A stretch of 64,000 bases of DNA from Leclercia sp. S52 (GCF_039727615.1 NZ_CP152474.1:930001-994000); one strand, 5' to 3'. Numbered from the stretch's first letter, positions 1 to 9,949 are shown. Notes: generated by a model from the sequence alone, not told the origin. Made by a program: numbers and translations.

Positions 1-411
1 CGTAAACTGGCTGCACGCCTGATGCCATCTGAACAGTGGAAAGGCATCATCGCTGTTAGCCGCGGTGGCCTGGTACCGGGGGCATTGCTGGCACGTGAGC
101 TGGGTATTCGTCATGTCGATACCGTGTGCATCTCCAGCTACGACCACGACAACCAGCGTGAGCTGACCGTGCTGAAACGCGCTGAAGGCGATGGTGAAGG
201 TTTCATCGTGATTGACGATCTGGTTGATACCGGCGGTACGGCGGTTGCCATCCGCGAAATGTATCCAAAAGCGCATTTCGTGACCATCTTCGCCAAGCCG
301 GCGGGTAAACCACTGGTTGACGATTATGTGATTGATATCCCTCAGGATACCTGGATCGAACAGCCATGGGATATGGGCGTAGCATTCATCCCGCCTATTT
401 CAGGTCGCTAA
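1..411 (+). CDS. gpt: Xanthine-guanine phosphoribosyltransferase, 5' end outside the window
   Basis: Salvages guanine, xanthine and hypoxanthine by transferring them to PRPP. The open frame runs from base 1, so the start codon lies upstream of the window; about 15-16 N-terminal residues are missing compared with the 152-residue E. coli protein. The PRPP-binding loop is visible ([12 protein letters not shown], encoded near 209-244), and the C-terminal PPISGR matches E. coli Gpt. A strong terminator follows. Identification rests on near-identity to E. coli Gpt and on frsA and crl lying downstream, as in E. coli. Confidence 0.97.
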   Translation, partial: RKLAARLMPSEQWKGIIAVSRGGLVPGALLARELGIRHVDTVCISSYDHDNQRELTVLKRAEGDGEGFIVIDDLVDTGGTAVAIREMYPKAHFVTIFAKPAGKPLVDDYVIDIPQDTWIEQPWDMGVAFIPPISGR

Positions 412-424
412 TCCATACATTTTT

Positions 425-455
425 AACGCCCGGTGATGCCGGGCGTTATTTTTTT
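425..455 (+). terminator. Rho-independent terminator after gpt
   Basis: A perfect 9-bp stem (AACGCCCGG 425-433 with CCGGGCGTT 439-447) and a 5-nt loop are followed by a run of T to 455. It separates gpt from frsA. Confidence 0.9.
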
Positions 456-510
456 CGCCCCTGTCGCGTTACAATGATGCCCTCTGACGTATCTTAAGAG
501 GCAGCGCGCA

Positions 511-1755
511 ATGTCCCAGGCGAATCTCAGCGAAATTCTCTTCAAGCCCAAATTCAAACATCCGGAAACCTCGACGCTGGTTCGTCGCTTTAACAGTGGC
601 GTACAACCGTCAGTGCAATCGGCGCTGGATGGCAAAAACATCCCGCACTGGTATCGCATGGTTAACCGTCTGATGTGGATCTGGCGCGGCATCGATCCCC
701 GTGAAATTCTGGATGTGCAGGCGCGTATCGTGATGAGCCAGGCCGAACGGACCGACGACGATCTGTACGACACGGTGGTGGGCTATCGCGGCGGCAACTG
801 GATCTACGAGTGGGCAAAACAGGCGATGATCTGGCAGCAAAAGGCGAGCCAGGAAGAGGATCCCCTGTTAAGCGGCAAGCACTGGCTGCATGCCTGTAAC
901 CTCTACAGTATCGCGGCTTACCCGCATCTGAAAGGCGACGAACTGGCGGAGCAGGCGCAAGCCCTGGCGAACCGCGCCTACCAGGAAGCGGCCCAGCATC
1001 TGCCGGGCCAGATGCGCGAACTCACCTTTACCGTTCCCGGCGGCCCGGCGGTGACCGGTTTTCTGCATATGCCCCCTGGCGATGGCCCCTTCCCGACGGT
1101 GATGATGTGCGGCGGCCTCGACTCGCTGCAAACCGATTACTACAGCCTCTATGAGCGCTACTTAGCCCCGAAAGGGCTGGCGATGCTGACCCTCGACATG
1201 CCGTCGATCGGCTTCTCGTCCAAATGGAAACTGACCCAGGATTCCAGCTTGCTCCACCAGCATGCCCTGAAAGCGCTGGAACAGAATCCGTGGGTGGACC
1301 ATACCCGGGTGGCGGCGTTTGGCTTCCGCTTTGGCGCTAACGTCGCCGTGCGTCTGGCCTATCTGGAATCCTCACGCCTGAAAGCGGTGGCCTGTCTGGG
1401 ACCGGTGGTGCATGCGCTGTTAAGCGAACCTGCGCGCCAGGGCAACGTGCCGGAAATGTACCTTGACGTGCTGGCCAGTAGCCTCGGCATGCATGATGCT
1501 TCCGACGAGGCGCTGCGCGTGGAGCTTAATCGCTACTCGCTGAAAACTCAGGGATTACTGGGCCGCCGCTGCCCGACGCCGATGCTCTCTGGCTTCTGGA
1601 AAAACGATCCCTTCAGCCCGGAGGAGGAGTCCCGCTTAATCACCTCGTCATCTGTCGACGGTAAGCTGCTGGAGGTGCCGTTCAGCCCGGTGTATGAGAA
1701 TTTCGACAAGGCATTGCAGCAGATTACGCGTTGGATCCATCAGAGATTGTGTTAA
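511..1755 (+). CDS. frsA: Fermentation-respiration switch protein FrsA (alpha/beta-hydrolase fold)
   Basis: A 414-residue product that is near-identical to E. coli FrsA (YafA) along its full length. FrsA has an alpha/beta-hydrolase fold and has been reported to bind dephosphorylated IIA-Glc of the PTS and influence the balance of respiration and fermentation; its enzymatic role is debated. The hydrolase core begins around residue 190 ([19 protein letters not shown]), and the nucleophile-elbow region reads [10 protein letters not shown]. The start ATG follows an AGAGGCAGC ribosome-binding site. It sits between gpt and crl, as in E. coli. Confidence 0.95.
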   Translation: MSQANLSEILFKPKFKHPETSTLVRRFNSGVQPSVQSALDGKNIPHWYRMVNRLMWIWRGIDPREILDVQARIVMSQAERTDDDLYDTVVGYRGGNWIYEWAKQAMIWQQKASQEEDPLLSGKHWLHACNLYSIAAYPHLKGDELAEQAQALANRAYQEAAQHLPGQMRELTFTVPGGPAVTGFLHMPPGDGPFPTVMMCGGLDSLQTDYYSLYERYLAPKGLAMLTLDMPSIGFSSKWKLTQDSSLLHQHALKALEQNPWVDHTRVAAFGFRFGANVAVRLAYLESSRLKAVACLGPVVHALLSEPARQGNVPEMYLDVLASSLGMHDASDEALRVELNRYSLKTQGLLGRRCPTPMLSGFWKNDPFSPEEESRLITSSSVDGKLLEVPFSPVYENFDKALQQITRWIHQRLC

Positions 1756-1812
1756 GAGATTGCTAATTTCTTAAGGTTTGGTACAACAGTGGCTTCATTA
1801 AAGGAGATCGCA

Positions 1813-2214
1813 ATGACGTTACCGAGTGGACATCCGAAAAGTAGAATGATCAAGAAGTTTATGGCTCTTGGCCCCTACATCCGCGAAGAGCAGTGCGAAG
1901 AGAATCGCTTTTTTTTCGACTGCCTGGCCGTGTGCGTTAACGTAAAGCCAGCGCCGGAAAAGCGCGAATTCTGGGGATGGTGGATGGAAATGGAAGCCGA
2001 AGCATCACGCTTCACCTATAGCTACCAGTTTGGCCTGTTCGATAAAGACGGTCACTGGCAGGCGGTGGCGATTAAGGATCCTGAAGTGGTCCAGCGCCTG
2101 GAGCATACCCTGCGTGAATTCCACGAGAAGGCCCGTGCGTTGCTGACGACGTTCGATCTGAAACTCGAGCCTGCTGATGATTTCACCAACGAGCCGGTAA
2201 AGCTGACCGCTTAA
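1813..2214 (+). CDS. crl: Sigma-S assembly factor Crl
   Basis: A 133-residue protein that helps sigma-S bind core RNA polymerase and so promotes stationary-phase and curli gene expression. I chose the ATG at 1813 over an in-frame GTG at 1789: AAGGAG lies at 1801-1806, and the resulting N-terminus [10 protein letters not shown] equals E. coli Crl and gives its usual length of 133. The conserved [17 protein letters not shown] and [10 protein letters not shown] segments are present. A bidirectional terminator separates it from the convergent phoE. Confidence 0.96.
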   Translation: MTLPSGHPKSRMIKKFMALGPYIREEQCEENRFFFDCLAVCVNVKPAPEKREFWGWWMEMEAEASRFTYSYQFGLFDKDGHWQAVAIKDPEVVQRLEHTLREFHEKARALLTTFDLKLEPADDFTNEPVKLTA

Positions 2215-2239
2215 CGTCCGACGTGAAAAACAGACAATA

Positions 2240-2276
2240 AAAAAACCCGGCCATCCAGCGCCGGGTTTTTTATTTT
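2240..2276. terminator. Bidirectional terminator between crl and phoE
   Basis: A 12-bp stem (2240-2251 with 2260-2271) with A-run and T-run flanks and a CCGGG core. It is positioned to terminate both convergent genes. Confidence 0.9.
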
Positions 2277-2282
2277 GCTCAA

Positions 2283-3335
2283 TCAGAACTGGTAGGTCAT
2301 ACCGAGAGCAACGATATCATCGCTGCTCACGCCCAGTTTATTATCGTCGTCAATCTGGTTGATTTTATAATCAACAAACGCGGACATATTTTTGTTGAAA
2401 TAGTAGGTCGCGCCAACGTCGATATATTTCACGATATCTTCATCACCGATGCCTTCAATATCCTTGCCTTTAGACTGGACATAACCCAGGGACGGGCGAA
2501 GACCAAAGTCAAACTGATATTGCGCCACGGCTTCGAAGTTCTGTGCTTTATTCGCAAAGCCGCCGGAGATTGGCGTCATATTGCGCGTTTCGGTGTACAT
2601 GGTTGCCAGGTAAAGGTTGTTGGCGTCATATTTCAGACCGGTGCCCCAGGCTTCCGCTTTTTCACCTTCGCCACGTGCCAGCAGGTTCTGGGCGTTGGTG
2701 CGGTCAGAGTTGGTGTAGGCACCGCTGATGGCGAAGTCGCTGCCGCCGAAATCATAGGTCAGAGAGGTACCGAAACCGTCGCCGTTCTGTTTCTTCGCTT
2801 CGCGGCCTTCGTTTTTACCCTGATATTGCAGGGTCAGGTCCAGGCCATCGATGGCGCCGAAGAAGTCGGAATTACGGTAGGTTGCCAGGCCGCTGGCGCG
2901 TTTGGTCATGAAGTTGTCGGTCTGCGCGGAAGAGTCACCGCCGAATTCCGGGAACATATCGGTCCAGGCTTCAACGTCGTACAGCGCGCCGAGGTTACGA
3001 CCGTAGTCGAATGAACCGAAGTCTTTCAGCTTAATACCGGCAAAAGCCAGACGGGTTTTCTGCGTCGCGTCGCTTTCGGCTTTGTTACCGGAGAATTCAG
3101 CTTCCCAACGGCCATAGCCGGTCAGCTGTTCGTTAATCTGAGTTTCGCCTTTAAAGCCGAAACGCACATAAGTCTGGTCACCATCTTTGGCATCATCATC
3201 GCTGAGATAATGCATGGCTTTTACTTTTCCGTACACGTCCAGTTTATTGCCGTTTTTATTAAATACTTCGGCTGCCTGTACAGATGAAGTTGCTACAACG
3301 CCCATTACCACTAATGCCAGAGTACTCTTTTTCAT
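2283..3335 (-). CDS. phoE: Outer membrane phosphoporin PhoE
   Basis: A general porin of the OmpC/OmpF/PhoE family, forming an anion-preferring trimeric 16-strand barrel that is induced by phosphate starvation. The start is the ATG at 3335 ([10 protein letters not shown], as in E. coli); an in-frame TTG two codons earlier is unlikely. The signal peptide ends at SVQA/AEV. The porin signatures [13 protein letters not shown] and the terminal phenylalanine MTYQF needed for barrel assembly are present. It resembles E. coli PhoE more than OmpC or OmpF, and its gene position between crl and proB confirms the name. A PhoB box lies upstream. Confidence 0.96.
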   Translation of the reverse strand: MKKSTLALVVMGVVATSSVQAAEVFNKNGNKLDVYGKVKAMHYLSDDDAKDGDQTYVRFGFKGETQINEQLTGYGRWEAEFSGNKAESDATQKTRLAFAGIKLKDFGSFDYGRNLGALYDVEAWTDMFPEFGGDSSAQTDNFMTKRASGLATYRNSDFFGAIDGLDLTLQYQGKNEGREAKKQNGDGFGTSLTYDFGGSDFAISGAYTNSDRTNAQNLLARGEGEKAEAWGTGLKYDANNLYLATMYTETRNMTPISGGFANKAQNFEAVAQYQFDFGLRPSLGYVQSKGKDIEGIGDEDIVKYIDVGATYYFNKNMSAFVDYKINQIDDDNKLGVSSDDIVALGMTYQF

Positions 3336-3433
3336 TTTCAATCCTGGTTTCTTATAAACGCGCTAATATTCGCTGAACAGTCAGCTCATGCTTATGTTCC
3401 GTGAAAAAACAGGAAGGGTTTTAACTTTATGAA

Positions 3434-3451
3434 ATGAACGTTTTATGACAA
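3434..3451 (-). promoter_or_regulatory. PhoB (Pho) box of phoE
   Basis: On the minus strand, TTGTCAT-AAAA-CGTTCAT: two 7-bp half-sites with a 4-bp A-rich spacer, matching the Pho-box consensus CTGTCAT-N4-CTGTCAT. It lies about 100 bp upstream of the phoE start codon, with TAAAGT-like -10 sequences just downstream. The site is seen in the sequence; PhoB control is established for E. coli phoE. Confidence 0.85.
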
Positions 3452-3639
3452 TTCCAGAATAAGTTTAAAAAAGCGTGTTTTTTTATTTCAGTAATAAAAG
3501 TGTCAAAGTTTGCCGCTACGCTTCCTGATCCCGCGCAACAAAGTCGCGGCCTTTGTGTTAAGGCGGTTGGCAACGGGCCCCAGTCCTGATAAAAAGTCTG
3601 ATTGATATCATTTCCCCTATTGTTGAACGGCAGAGAATC

Positions 3640-4743
3640 ATGAGTGACAGCCAGACGCTGGTGGTAAAACTCGGTACCAGTGTGTTAACAGGCGGATCGC
3701 GCCGCCTTAATCGCGCCCACATTGTCGAACTGGTCCGCCAGTGCGCACAGCTGCATGCCGCAGGGCACCGTATTGTAATTGTGACCTCCGGGGCGATTGC
3801 CGCCGGACGTGAGCACCTGGGCTACCCCGAGCTCCCCGCCACCATCGCCTCCAAGCAGCTGCTGGCGGCGGTGGGGCAGAGCCGCCTGATTCAACTCTGG
3901 GAACAGCTGTTCTCTATATACGGCATCCACGTCGGGCAGATGCTGCTGACCCGCGCCGATATGGAAGACCGCGAGCGTTTCCTCAACGCCCGCGATACCC
4001 TGCGCGCGCTGCTGGATAACAACATCGTGCCGGTCATTAACGAGAACGATGCGGTCGCCACCGCCGAAATTAAGGTTGGCGACAACGATAACCTCTCGGC
4101 GCTGGCCGCGATTCTGGCGGGCGCCGATAAGCTGCTGCTGCTCACCGATCAACAGGGGCTGTTTACCGCTGACCCGCGCACCAACCCGCAGGCTGAACTG
4201 ATCACCGATGTAAAAGGCATCGACGATGCGCTGCGCGCCATTGCAGGCGACAGCGTGTCGGGCCTTGGCACCGGCGGGATGGGCACCAAGCTGCAGGCCG
4301 CCGACGTGGCGTGCCGGGCGGGTATCGACACTATTATCGCCGCCGGCAGCCGTCCGGGCGTGATTGGCGATGTGATGGAAGGCATTTCGGTTGGAACCCG
4401 TTTCCACGCCGAAGCCACGCCGCTGGAGAACCGCAAACGCTGGATTTTCGGCGCACCGCCTGCCGGGGAGATAACCGTTGACGAAGGTGCCACCGCCGCG
4501 ATTCTGGAACGAGGCAGCTCATTGCTTCCAAAAGGAATTAAAAACGTGACAGGCAACTTCTCCCGTGGTGAAGTGATCCGTATCTGTAATCTGGAAGGGC
4601 GCGACATTGCCCACGGCGTCTGCCGCTACAACAGCGACGCGCTGCGCCGTATTGCAGGCCACCATTCACAGCAGATCGATGCCATTCTCGGCTATGAGTA
4701 TGGCCCGGTTGCTGTCCATCGCGACGATATGATCACCCGTTAA
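3640..4743 (+). CDS. proB: Glutamate 5-kinase ProB
   Basis: First enzyme of proline synthesis: phosphorylates the gamma-carboxyl of glutamate with ATP and is feedback-inhibited by proline. The 367 residues comprise an amino-acid kinase domain (about 1-260: [47 protein letters not shown]) and a C-terminal PUA domain (about 275-367). It is almost identical to the E. coli enzyme. Translation begins at ATG 3640, and proA follows after 10 bp, so the two form the proBA operon. Confidence 0.97.
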   Translation: MSDSQTLVVKLGTSVLTGGSRRLNRAHIVELVRQCAQLHAAGHRIVIVTSGAIAAGREHLGYPELPATIASKQLLAAVGQSRLIQLWEQLFSIYGIHVGQMLLTRADMEDRERFLNARDTLRALLDNNIVPVINENDAVATAEIKVGDNDNLSALAAILAGADKLLLLTDQQGLFTADPRTNPQAELITDVKGIDDALRAIAGDSVSGLGTGGMGTKLQAADVACRAGIDTIIAAGSRPGVIGDVMEGISVGTRFHAEATPLENRKRWIFGAPPAGEITVDEGATAAILERGSSLLPKGIKNVTGNFSRGEVIRICNLEGRDIAHGVCRYNSDALRRIAGHHSQQIDAILGYEYGPVAVHRDDMITR

Positions 4744-4753
4744 GGAGCAGGAC

Positions 4754-6007
4754 ATGCTGGAACAAATGGGCGCCGCTGCCAAAGCCGCCTCGTACAAACT
4801 GGCGCTCCTTTCCAGCCGCGAGAAAAACCGCGTGCTGGAAAAAATCGCAGAGTATCTGGAAGCCCAGTCTCACGAGATTTTGCTCGCCAACGAGCAGGAT
4901 CTGCTGGAAGCCCGCCGCAACGGCCTGAGCGAGGCGATGCTCGATCGCCTGGCCTTAAACCCCGCGCGCCTGAAAAGCATTGCCGACGACGTGCGTCAGG
5001 TGTGCAGCCTGGCCGATCCGGTCGGGCAGGTGATCGACGGTGGACTGCTGGACAGCGGCCTGCGCATTGAACGTCGCCGCGTGCCGCTGGGTGTGATCGG
5101 GGTGATCTACGAAGCGCGCCCGAACGTGACCGTTGATGTCGCCTCCCTGTGCCTGAAAACCGGCAACGCCGCGATCCTGCGCGGCGGGAAAGAGACCTGG
5201 CGCACCAACGCCGCCACGGTGAAAGTGATCCAGCAGGCGCTGGAAGAGTGCGGCCTGCCCGCCGGTGCGGTACAGGCAATTGAAAGCCCGGATCGTGCGC
5301 TGGTTAACGAGATGCTGCGGATGGACAAATACATCGACATGCTGATCCCGCGCGGCGGGGCAGGGCTGCACAAACTGTGCCGCGAGCAGTCGACGATCCC
5401 GGTGATCACCGGCGGCATCGGCGTATGCCATATCGTTGTCGATGAGACTGCCGAGATCGAACCGGCCCTGAAGATCATCGTCAACGCCAAAACCCAGCGC
5501 CCGAGTACCTGTAACACCGTGGAGACGCTGCTGGTGCATCAGGCTATCGCTGACCGCTTCCTGCCTGCCTTAAGCCAGCAGATGGCACAAAGCGGCGTCA
5601 CCCTGCACGCCGATACCCATGCGCTGACTCAGCTGAAAGACGGCCCGGCGAAGGTTGAGGAAGTGAAAGCAGAACAGTACGACGACGAGTTCCTGTCGCT
5701 GGATCTGAATGTGAAAGTGGTTGCCGACCTGGACGACGCCATCGCCCATATTCGCGCCCATGGTACCCAGCACTCGGACGCGATCCTTACCCGCACCCTG
5801 AGCAACGCCAACCGCTTTGTGAACGAAGTGGATTCGTCTGCCGTGTATGTGAACGCCTCCACTCGCTTCACCGACGGCGGCCAGTTTGGCCTCGGCGCAG
5901 AAGTGGCGGTCAGCACCCAGAAGCTGCACGCGCGCGGCCCGATGGGGCTGGAAGCGCTGACCACCTACAAGTGGGTCGGCTTTGGTGACGATACCATCCG
6001 GGCATAA
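4754..6007 (+). CDS. proA: Gamma-glutamyl phosphate reductase ProA
   Basis: NADPH-dependent reduction of gamma-glutamyl phosphate to glutamate-5-semialdehyde, the second step of proline synthesis. Its 417 residues equal the usual length. It has an aldehyde-dehydrogenase fold with the catalytic cysteine in [17 protein letters not shown] and the motif [19 protein letters not shown] near the C-terminus. A TAAGGAGCAGGAC ribosome-binding site precedes the ATG. ProB and ProA act together on a labile intermediate, consistent with the 10-bp spacing. Confidence 0.97.
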   Translation: MLEQMGAAAKAASYKLALLSSREKNRVLEKIAEYLEAQSHEILLANEQDLLEARRNGLSEAMLDRLALNPARLKSIADDVRQVCSLADPVGQVIDGGLLDSGLRIERRRVPLGVIGVIYEARPNVTVDVASLCLKTGNAAILRGGKETWRTNAATVKVIQQALEECGLPAGAVQAIESPDRALVNEMLRMDKYIDMLIPRGGAGLHKLCREQSTIPVITGGIGVCHIVVDETAEIEPALKIIVNAKTQRPSTCNTVETLLVHQAIADRFLPALSQQMAQSGVTLHADTHALTQLKDGPAKVEEVKAEQYDDEFLSLDLNVKVVADLDDAIAHIRAHGTQHSDAILTRTLSNANRFVNEVDSSAVYVNASTRFTDGGQFGLGAEVAVSTQKLHARGPMGLEALTTYKWVGFGDDTIRA

Positions 6008-6014
6008 TCCCCTA

Positions 6015-6038
6015 CGCGGGCGGCCTCTGCTGCCCGCG
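6015..6038. terminator. Hairpin between proA and the convergent GGDEF-EAL gene
   Basis: CGCGGGC (6015-6021) pairs with GCCCGCG (6032-6038). There is no long T-run on either side, so termination is probable rather than certain. Confidence 0.5.
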
Positions 6039-8672
6039 CTATCCTTGTGAATTCTGCTCTATCCGTTCCTGCGCCGCCGAGTCCAGGGCGGCGATTTGCT
6101 CCTGCAATGCCGCCAGGCTGAGCGGCCTGCTGATTAAATAACCCTGGGTTTCATCGCACTTCATCATCATCAGCTTCTGCAGCTGCCCTTCGGTTTCCAC
6201 CCCTTCAGCCGTAATAGTCAGCGAGAAGGCTTTGCCCAGGCCGATAATATTCTCGACGATGGTATTGGCGCTGTCGCTTTCCGGCATGCCGTCGATAAAG
6301 GATTTATCCAGCTTGATGCCATCGAACGGGAAATTGCGCAGATAGCTCAGGGAAGAGTAGCCGGTGCCGAAATCGTCCATCAGCAGCTTCACGCCCAGTT
6401 TCTTCAGTGCCAGCATGATTTCGAGGCTGTTTTCCGGGTTCCAAAGGGTGGCATTTTCGGTAATTTCGATCTCCAGCCGGGCCGGATCTAACTGCGACGC
6501 CTGCAGTGCATCCCTGATGCGGTCCACTACCTGCCAGGACTGGAACTCGACGGCAGAGATATTCACCGAGACAGAGAGGCCGTGCAGCGTCTGCTGCGCG
6601 TCCCGACAGGCGGTTTTCAGCACCCAGTCGCTGAGCGGAATAATCAGCCCGGTCTCTTCGGCCAGCGAAATAAACTGATCCGGCATGATCAGGCCAAGCT
6701 CGGGGTGATCCCAGCGGATGAGCGCCTCCACGGCGATGATCCGCGACGAGTCATGGCCGTAGCGCGGCTGGTAGACCAGACGGAACTGCTCTTTTTTGAT
6801 CCCATCGCGCAGGCTCTCTTCCATCTCCCGACGCTGTACCATCTGCTCGGCCATTTCAGGCATATAGAACACCCATCTGTTGCGCCCGGTGCTTTTGGCT
6901 TTGTACAGCGCGATGTCCGAGAAGCGCAGGAGCTCGCCCGCGTCGACGGCATCATGCGGCGCCATGGCGATCCCGATGCTGGCCCCGATCACGATCTCAT
7001 TCCCGTTGATCATGAAGGGGCGCGTCAGCTCAGCAATAATGCGTTCGCACAGGGTATCAATGTAGCGGCGGTCATGAATGTCGGAGATCACCAGAATAAA
7101 CTCGTCGCCGCCCTGGCGCGCTACCAGATCGTAATCGCGGATACAGTGCCGGAGCCTGGCTGAGACCTCATGCAGCACGGTATCCCCGGCGCCGTGACCG
7201 AACAGATCGTTGACCGGCTTAAACTTATCGAGATCGAGGCTGAGCATCGCCAGCGGATGCGCCTGGGTGGGCTGCGCCTGTAGCTTGCCTTCCAGAAACT
7301 CGCGCATCCGCACCCGGTTGGGCAGCCCGGTGAGTTCATCGTGGCGGGAGAGATACTCCACCCGCGCCTGGGCCTCGACCTCCAGGGTGACATCCGTGGC
7401 GGTGCCGCGGTAGCCGGTGATTCCCTCCGGGGTGATCACCGGTTTGATCGCAATATGGCAGTAGCGCTGGTGGCCCATCGCGGAGAGATAGCGGCAGTGC
7501 AGCAGGCGGCGATGGCCCGTCTGGCCTGGCTGGGTGATCCACTCCGCCAGCGACTGATTGTCTGCGGCCATAAAATCGCTGAGCGAGCGACCGATCCAGG
7601 CCGATATGCTGTGCCCGGTAATGCCGGGAAAACGCTCGGAAAGCCAGGTAAAACGCAGCTCTGGATCGGTCTCCCAGATCCAGTCCGTGGTGGCCTCGGC
7701 GACGTCACGAAAACGGCGTTCGCTGGCGGTGAGCGCAAGACGGTTCTGCGCCAGCAGGTAGGTGTTTTCATCATACATCCGCGCCTTTTTCAGCGCGTTG
7801 CGCCCCAGCATCAGACCGGGGATCGCGGTAAAGAGCGCCAGCAGGACCAGCAGCGGCAGGATATAGCGCAGCAGCTCCCGTCCCGGGTTCTCGCTTTTCC
7901 ACTCAAACGTGATTTGCTGGCCATCAATGGGGAGCGTTGCCACCCCGCGTCGCCCTGCCAGCTTCGGGGCACCCTTGTGCTGCACGCGGGTCTGGGCGAT
8001 GCCGTACTCTTCCCCCAGCGCGACGAGCTTACGGTCATCCAGCACATCAACAAAGACCAGCACCGAGGCCGGGCCGGGAGCCACCTGGATACTCGAGTCG
8101 TCACCCGTTGTGATACGTGCCGCGGCCACCAGCGCCGGATGGCCGTCCTTCATCACCACCGTACTGGACAGAGGGATAGCGTCCGGTTTGTTTATTTTCT
8201 GAATCAACTCGGGCAGGGGGTCGTCTCCCAGCCAGGATTGCAGAGAGGCTTTCACCAGCTTGCCGTCAATTACGCTGTAACGGGTCTGCCCGCTGCCGTC
8301 CAGCACGAACACCCCTTCGTACTCAAAATCGCGCCACAGCGTGCCACCCATATTCTGCCGGGTATAGGCCCAGTCGGTATCGACCCTCGGATGAAGATGC
8401 TGGTAGGCTTCGCCCCACCAGGCATAGTCTTTGATATGGGTGGTGAGCGTATCCACGCGGTTATGGATCGCCTTTTCCAGCAGCATGGTGCTGTGCTTAT
8501 CGCTGTCCTGATTGATGTTTTGCACGATCGTCAGCAGCGCGATAATGGCGATGATAAACAGCCCTGACAGCATGGCAACCATCAGTAGCAGGGCACGTTT
8601 GACAAAGGTCGCCGTTCTTTTCGGCTCCAGATCCGTACCGGATATGTCATCGGTGACAAAAAATTTATGCAT
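6039..8672 (-). CDS. Membrane CHASE4-PAS-GGDEF-EAL c-di-GMP enzyme
   Basis: An 877-residue inner-membrane protein that may both make and degrade cyclic di-GMP. Order: cytosolic start, TM1 (about 24-50), periplasmic CHASE4-like sensor domain (about 55-260), TM2 (about 265-290), PAS (about 315-430), GGDEF (about 440-600), EAL (about 615-865). The GGDEF active site is intact near residue 520, and an RDYD inhibitory I-site lies five residues before it. EAL motifs are intact: EALIRW near 649, NISAVEFQ, EITEN, DDFGTGYSSLSYL, AEGVE. Both activities are therefore plausible; which dominates cannot be read from the sequence. It has no counterpart in this E. coli interval, so it is an insertion between proA and thrW. 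Confidence 0.92.
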   Translation of the reverse strand: MHKFFVTDDISGTDLEPKRTATFVKRALLLMVAMLSGLFIIAIIALLTIVQNINQDSDKHSTMLLEKAIHNRVDTLTTHIKDYAWWGEAYQHLHPRVDTDWAYTRQNMGGTLWRDFEYEGVFVLDGSGQTRYSVIDGKLVKASLQSWLGDDPLPELIQKINKPDAIPLSSTVVMKDGHPALVAAARITTGDDSSIQVAPGPASVLVFVDVLDDRKLVALGEEYGIAQTRVQHKGAPKLAGRRGVATLPIDGQQITFEWKSENPGRELLRYILPLLVLLALFTAIPGLMLGRNALKKARMYDENTYLLAQNRLALTASERRFRDVAEATTDWIWETDPELRFTWLSERFPGITGHSISAWIGRSLSDFMAADNQSLAEWITQPGQTGHRRLLHCRYLSAMGHQRYCHIAIKPVITPEGITGYRGTATDVTLEVEAQARVEYLSRHDELTGLPNRVRMREFLEGKLQAQPTQAHPLAMLSLDLDKFKPVNDLFGHGAGDTVLHEVSARLRHCIRDYDLVARQGGDEFILVISDIHDRRYIDTLCERIIAELTRPFMINGNEIVIGASIGIAMAPHDAVDAGELLRFSDIALYKAKSTGRNRWVFYMPEMAEQMVQRREMEESLRDGIKKEQFRLVYQPRYGHDSSRIIAVEALIRWDHPELGLIMPDQFISLAEETGLIIPLSDWVLKTACRDAQQTLHGLSVSVNISAVEFQSWQVVDRIRDALQASQLDPARLEIEITENATLWNPENSLEIMLALKKLGVKLLMDDFGTGYSSLSYLRNFPFDGIKLDKSFIDGMPESDSANTIVENIIGLGKAFSLTITAEGVETEGQLQKLMMMKCDETQGYLISRPLSLAALQEQIAALDSAAQERIEQNSQG

Positions 8673-8933
8673 TATTGACCCACTCTCTCAGGCATTTCTG
8701 TGTTCCGATCTAATGAATATCGACCTGTTCTGGCGGGGCTTGATTTCAAAAAGGTAAATTTGAAGATAGCCGATCGTGAAGGGAAGAAGTGAGACGTGGT
8801 CGCTGGCGTGGGCAAATTGCCGCAAAATATGACGAGTATGCGTTATGGAAGAACGAAAGATGGGGGTTAACCCTTTATTGTTTATGGTTTTTGCGCGTGT
8901 TGCTGCAAAAATCAACGACTAAAAGGTGAGGGG

Positions 8934-8962
8934 TTGACGGGGTGGACGCTTTTTCTTACCCT
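8934..8962 (+). promoter_or_regulatory. Probable sigma-70 promoter of thrW
   Basis: TTGACG at 8934-8939, a 17-bp spacer, and TACCCT at 8957-8962, about 27 bp before the tRNA. The -35 is good and the -10 is weak in its centre. Confidence 0.55.
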
Positions 8963-8988
8963 TTTACACCGTAATCTCTCTCCTGAAA

Positions 8989-9064
8989 GCCGATATAGCT
9001 CAGTTGGTAGAGCAGCGCATTCGTAATGCGAAGGTCGTAGGTTCGACTCCTATTATCGGCACCA
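8989..9064 (+). tRNA. thrW: tRNA-Thr (anticodon CGU), CCA encoded
   Basis: A 76-nt cloverleaf. The acceptor GCCGATA pairs with TATCGGC, the D-arm is GCTC..GAGC, the anticodon stem GCGCA..TGCG- carries CGT at 9022-9024, and the T-arm is GTAGG-TTCGACT-CCTAT. CCA is encoded at 9062-9064. E. coli thrW follows proA and is the attachment site of the CP4-6 island. The accessory DNA begins right after it here too, but I see no integrase or duplicated 3' end in the window. Confidence 0.96.
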
Positions 9065-9114
9065 TTTCTGACGCATTTTAGATGCAACGAAATCACCCCC
9101 ATCTATCCCAACTT

Positions 9115-9480
9115 TTATCGCTTAACATTTCGATACCGTAACGGCGGCAATTGATAGTAATTCAAAAATACCCGGGTAAACGTCTGTTGCGAGTCAAACC
9201 CGTATTTATACGCGATATCCATAATCGACTCATTGGTCTCAACAAGATCCTTTGCTGCCAGCCTCAGTTTTTTATCGCGAATATATTTCCCCAGACTGAC
9301 CTCTTTAGCCTGAACAAACAGCCGCTGAAGATGCCATTTTGAATAGCCCGCCCGGGCGGCAACATCCTCGATCCTCAGCGGCTTATGCAAGTTTGAATCA
9401 ATCCACAGCGTTATCTCATTGATGATGTCTTTTGTTCTAAACATAATTTGCCGCCCATTATGAAAGGTTGATGACACCAT
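9115..9480 (-). CDS. MarA/RamA-like small AraC-family regulator
   Basis: A 121-residue protein consisting almost entirely of the AraC-type double helix-turn-helix, as in MarA, SoxS, Rob's N-terminus and RamA. Conserved segments are AGYSKWHLQRLF (first HTH) and DIAYKYGFDSQQTFTRVF (second HTH), with no effector domain. The ATG at 9480 gives the listed length; an internal ATG at 9444 (MFRTKDI) would give a more typical N-terminus, and neither has a strong ribosome-binding site. It lies 21 bp downstream of the DUF1471 gene on the same strand, so both are probably one transcript. It is closest in pattern to RamA/SoxS but probably a separate paralogue. A role in multidrug or oxidative stress response is inferred from family only. 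Confidence 0.85.
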   Translation of the reverse strand: MVSSTFHNGRQIMFRTKDIINEITLWIDSNLHKPLRIEDVAARAGYSKWHLQRLFVQAKEVSLGKYIRDKKLRLAAKDLVETNESIMDIAYKYGFDSQQTFTRVFLNYYQLPPLRYRNVKR

Positions 9481-9501
9481 CCCGCTCAGGACAATAACGG
9501 T

Positions 9502-9753
9502 TTACTGATAGATTTCAGCTACGCCATGCAGACGATTCTTGCCGGTGGCAGAGAGTATTTTGTAGGCGCTGGCCCCTTTTTCATCCGCCTTGCGTGAGAG
9601 TTCATCGGCTAAATTATCCAGGGTATAAGCATTGCTGGCGGAGACAACGCCTATTTTCTCTTTTCCATCAGCATGGCTTATTTGTTGAGCAGCCGATGCG
9701 GTATTCGCCGTCATGAACCCCATGAAAAGGACTGTCACAAGTGTTGCTTTCAT
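9502..9753 (-). CDS. Periplasmic DUF1471 (YhcN/BhsA-type) stress protein
   Basis: An 83-residue protein with a Sec signal peptide (MKATLVTVLFMGFMTANTASA, cleavage near residue 21-22) and a DUF1471 domain (about 30-83: EKIGVVSAS...LADELSRKADEKGASAYKILSA...LHGVAEIYQ). DUF1471 proteins such as BhsA, McbA and YhcN are small periplasmic or outer-membrane proteins induced by acid, peroxide, copper or chlorine stress. The ribosome-binding site AGAGGT precedes the ATG. It is the first gene of a probable pair with the MarA-like regulator, and the intergenic region upstream holds a TGACA-N4-TGTCA dyad. Confidence 0.85.
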   Translation of the reverse strand: MKATLVTVLFMGFMTANTASAAQQISHADGKEKIGVVSASNAYTLDNLADELSRKADEKGASAYKILSATGKNRLHGVAEIYQ

Positions 9754-9828
9754 GTTGTTTACCTCTTTAAATAACTGTCTGCATCAGGTTGTTTCTGCCA
9801 TGGAACCTTTTCCATGACCTTATCCGGT

Positions 9829-9834
9829 AATATA
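9829..9834 (-). promoter_or_regulatory. Candidate -10 element of the DUF1471/marA-like pair
   Basis: TATATT on the minus strand, about 22 bp (centre to centre) from the CTGTCA-N6-TGACGG dyad at 9845-9862. Inferred from position only. Confidence 0.35.
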
Positions 9835-9844
9835 CCGATCCGAA

Positions 9845-9897
9845 CTGTCAGCAGACTGACGGCGATATGACAGCAGTGTCAGCAACGGCGCTAAAAT
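9845..9897. promoter_or_regulatory. CusR/HprR-type operator region between the DUF1471 gene and lysR
   Basis: Two dyads lie in a row: CTGTCA-N6-TGACGG (9845-9862) and TGACA-GCAG-TGTCA (9868-9881, flanked A..G). A TAAAAT -10 candidate for lysR follows at 9892-9897. TGACA-N4-TGTCA is the core of the established CusR/HprR box, and the same dyad is found at the two-component operon in this window (16885-16900, 20297-20312). Confidence 0.6.
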
Positions 9898-9949
9898 GAA
9901 GAGGTCTGTGAAGACCCTTAGTGAATACGCGTTGAGGGGAAACGACTGA

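Noticed and set aside
1789..1812. Upstream GTG as the crl start
   Set aside because: The ATG at 1813 has the AAGGAG site and gives the known Crl N-terminus and length.
8989..9064. An intact prophage or integrative island at thrW
   Set aside because: No integrase, excisionase or structural phage gene and no duplicated tRNA 3' end were found in the window.
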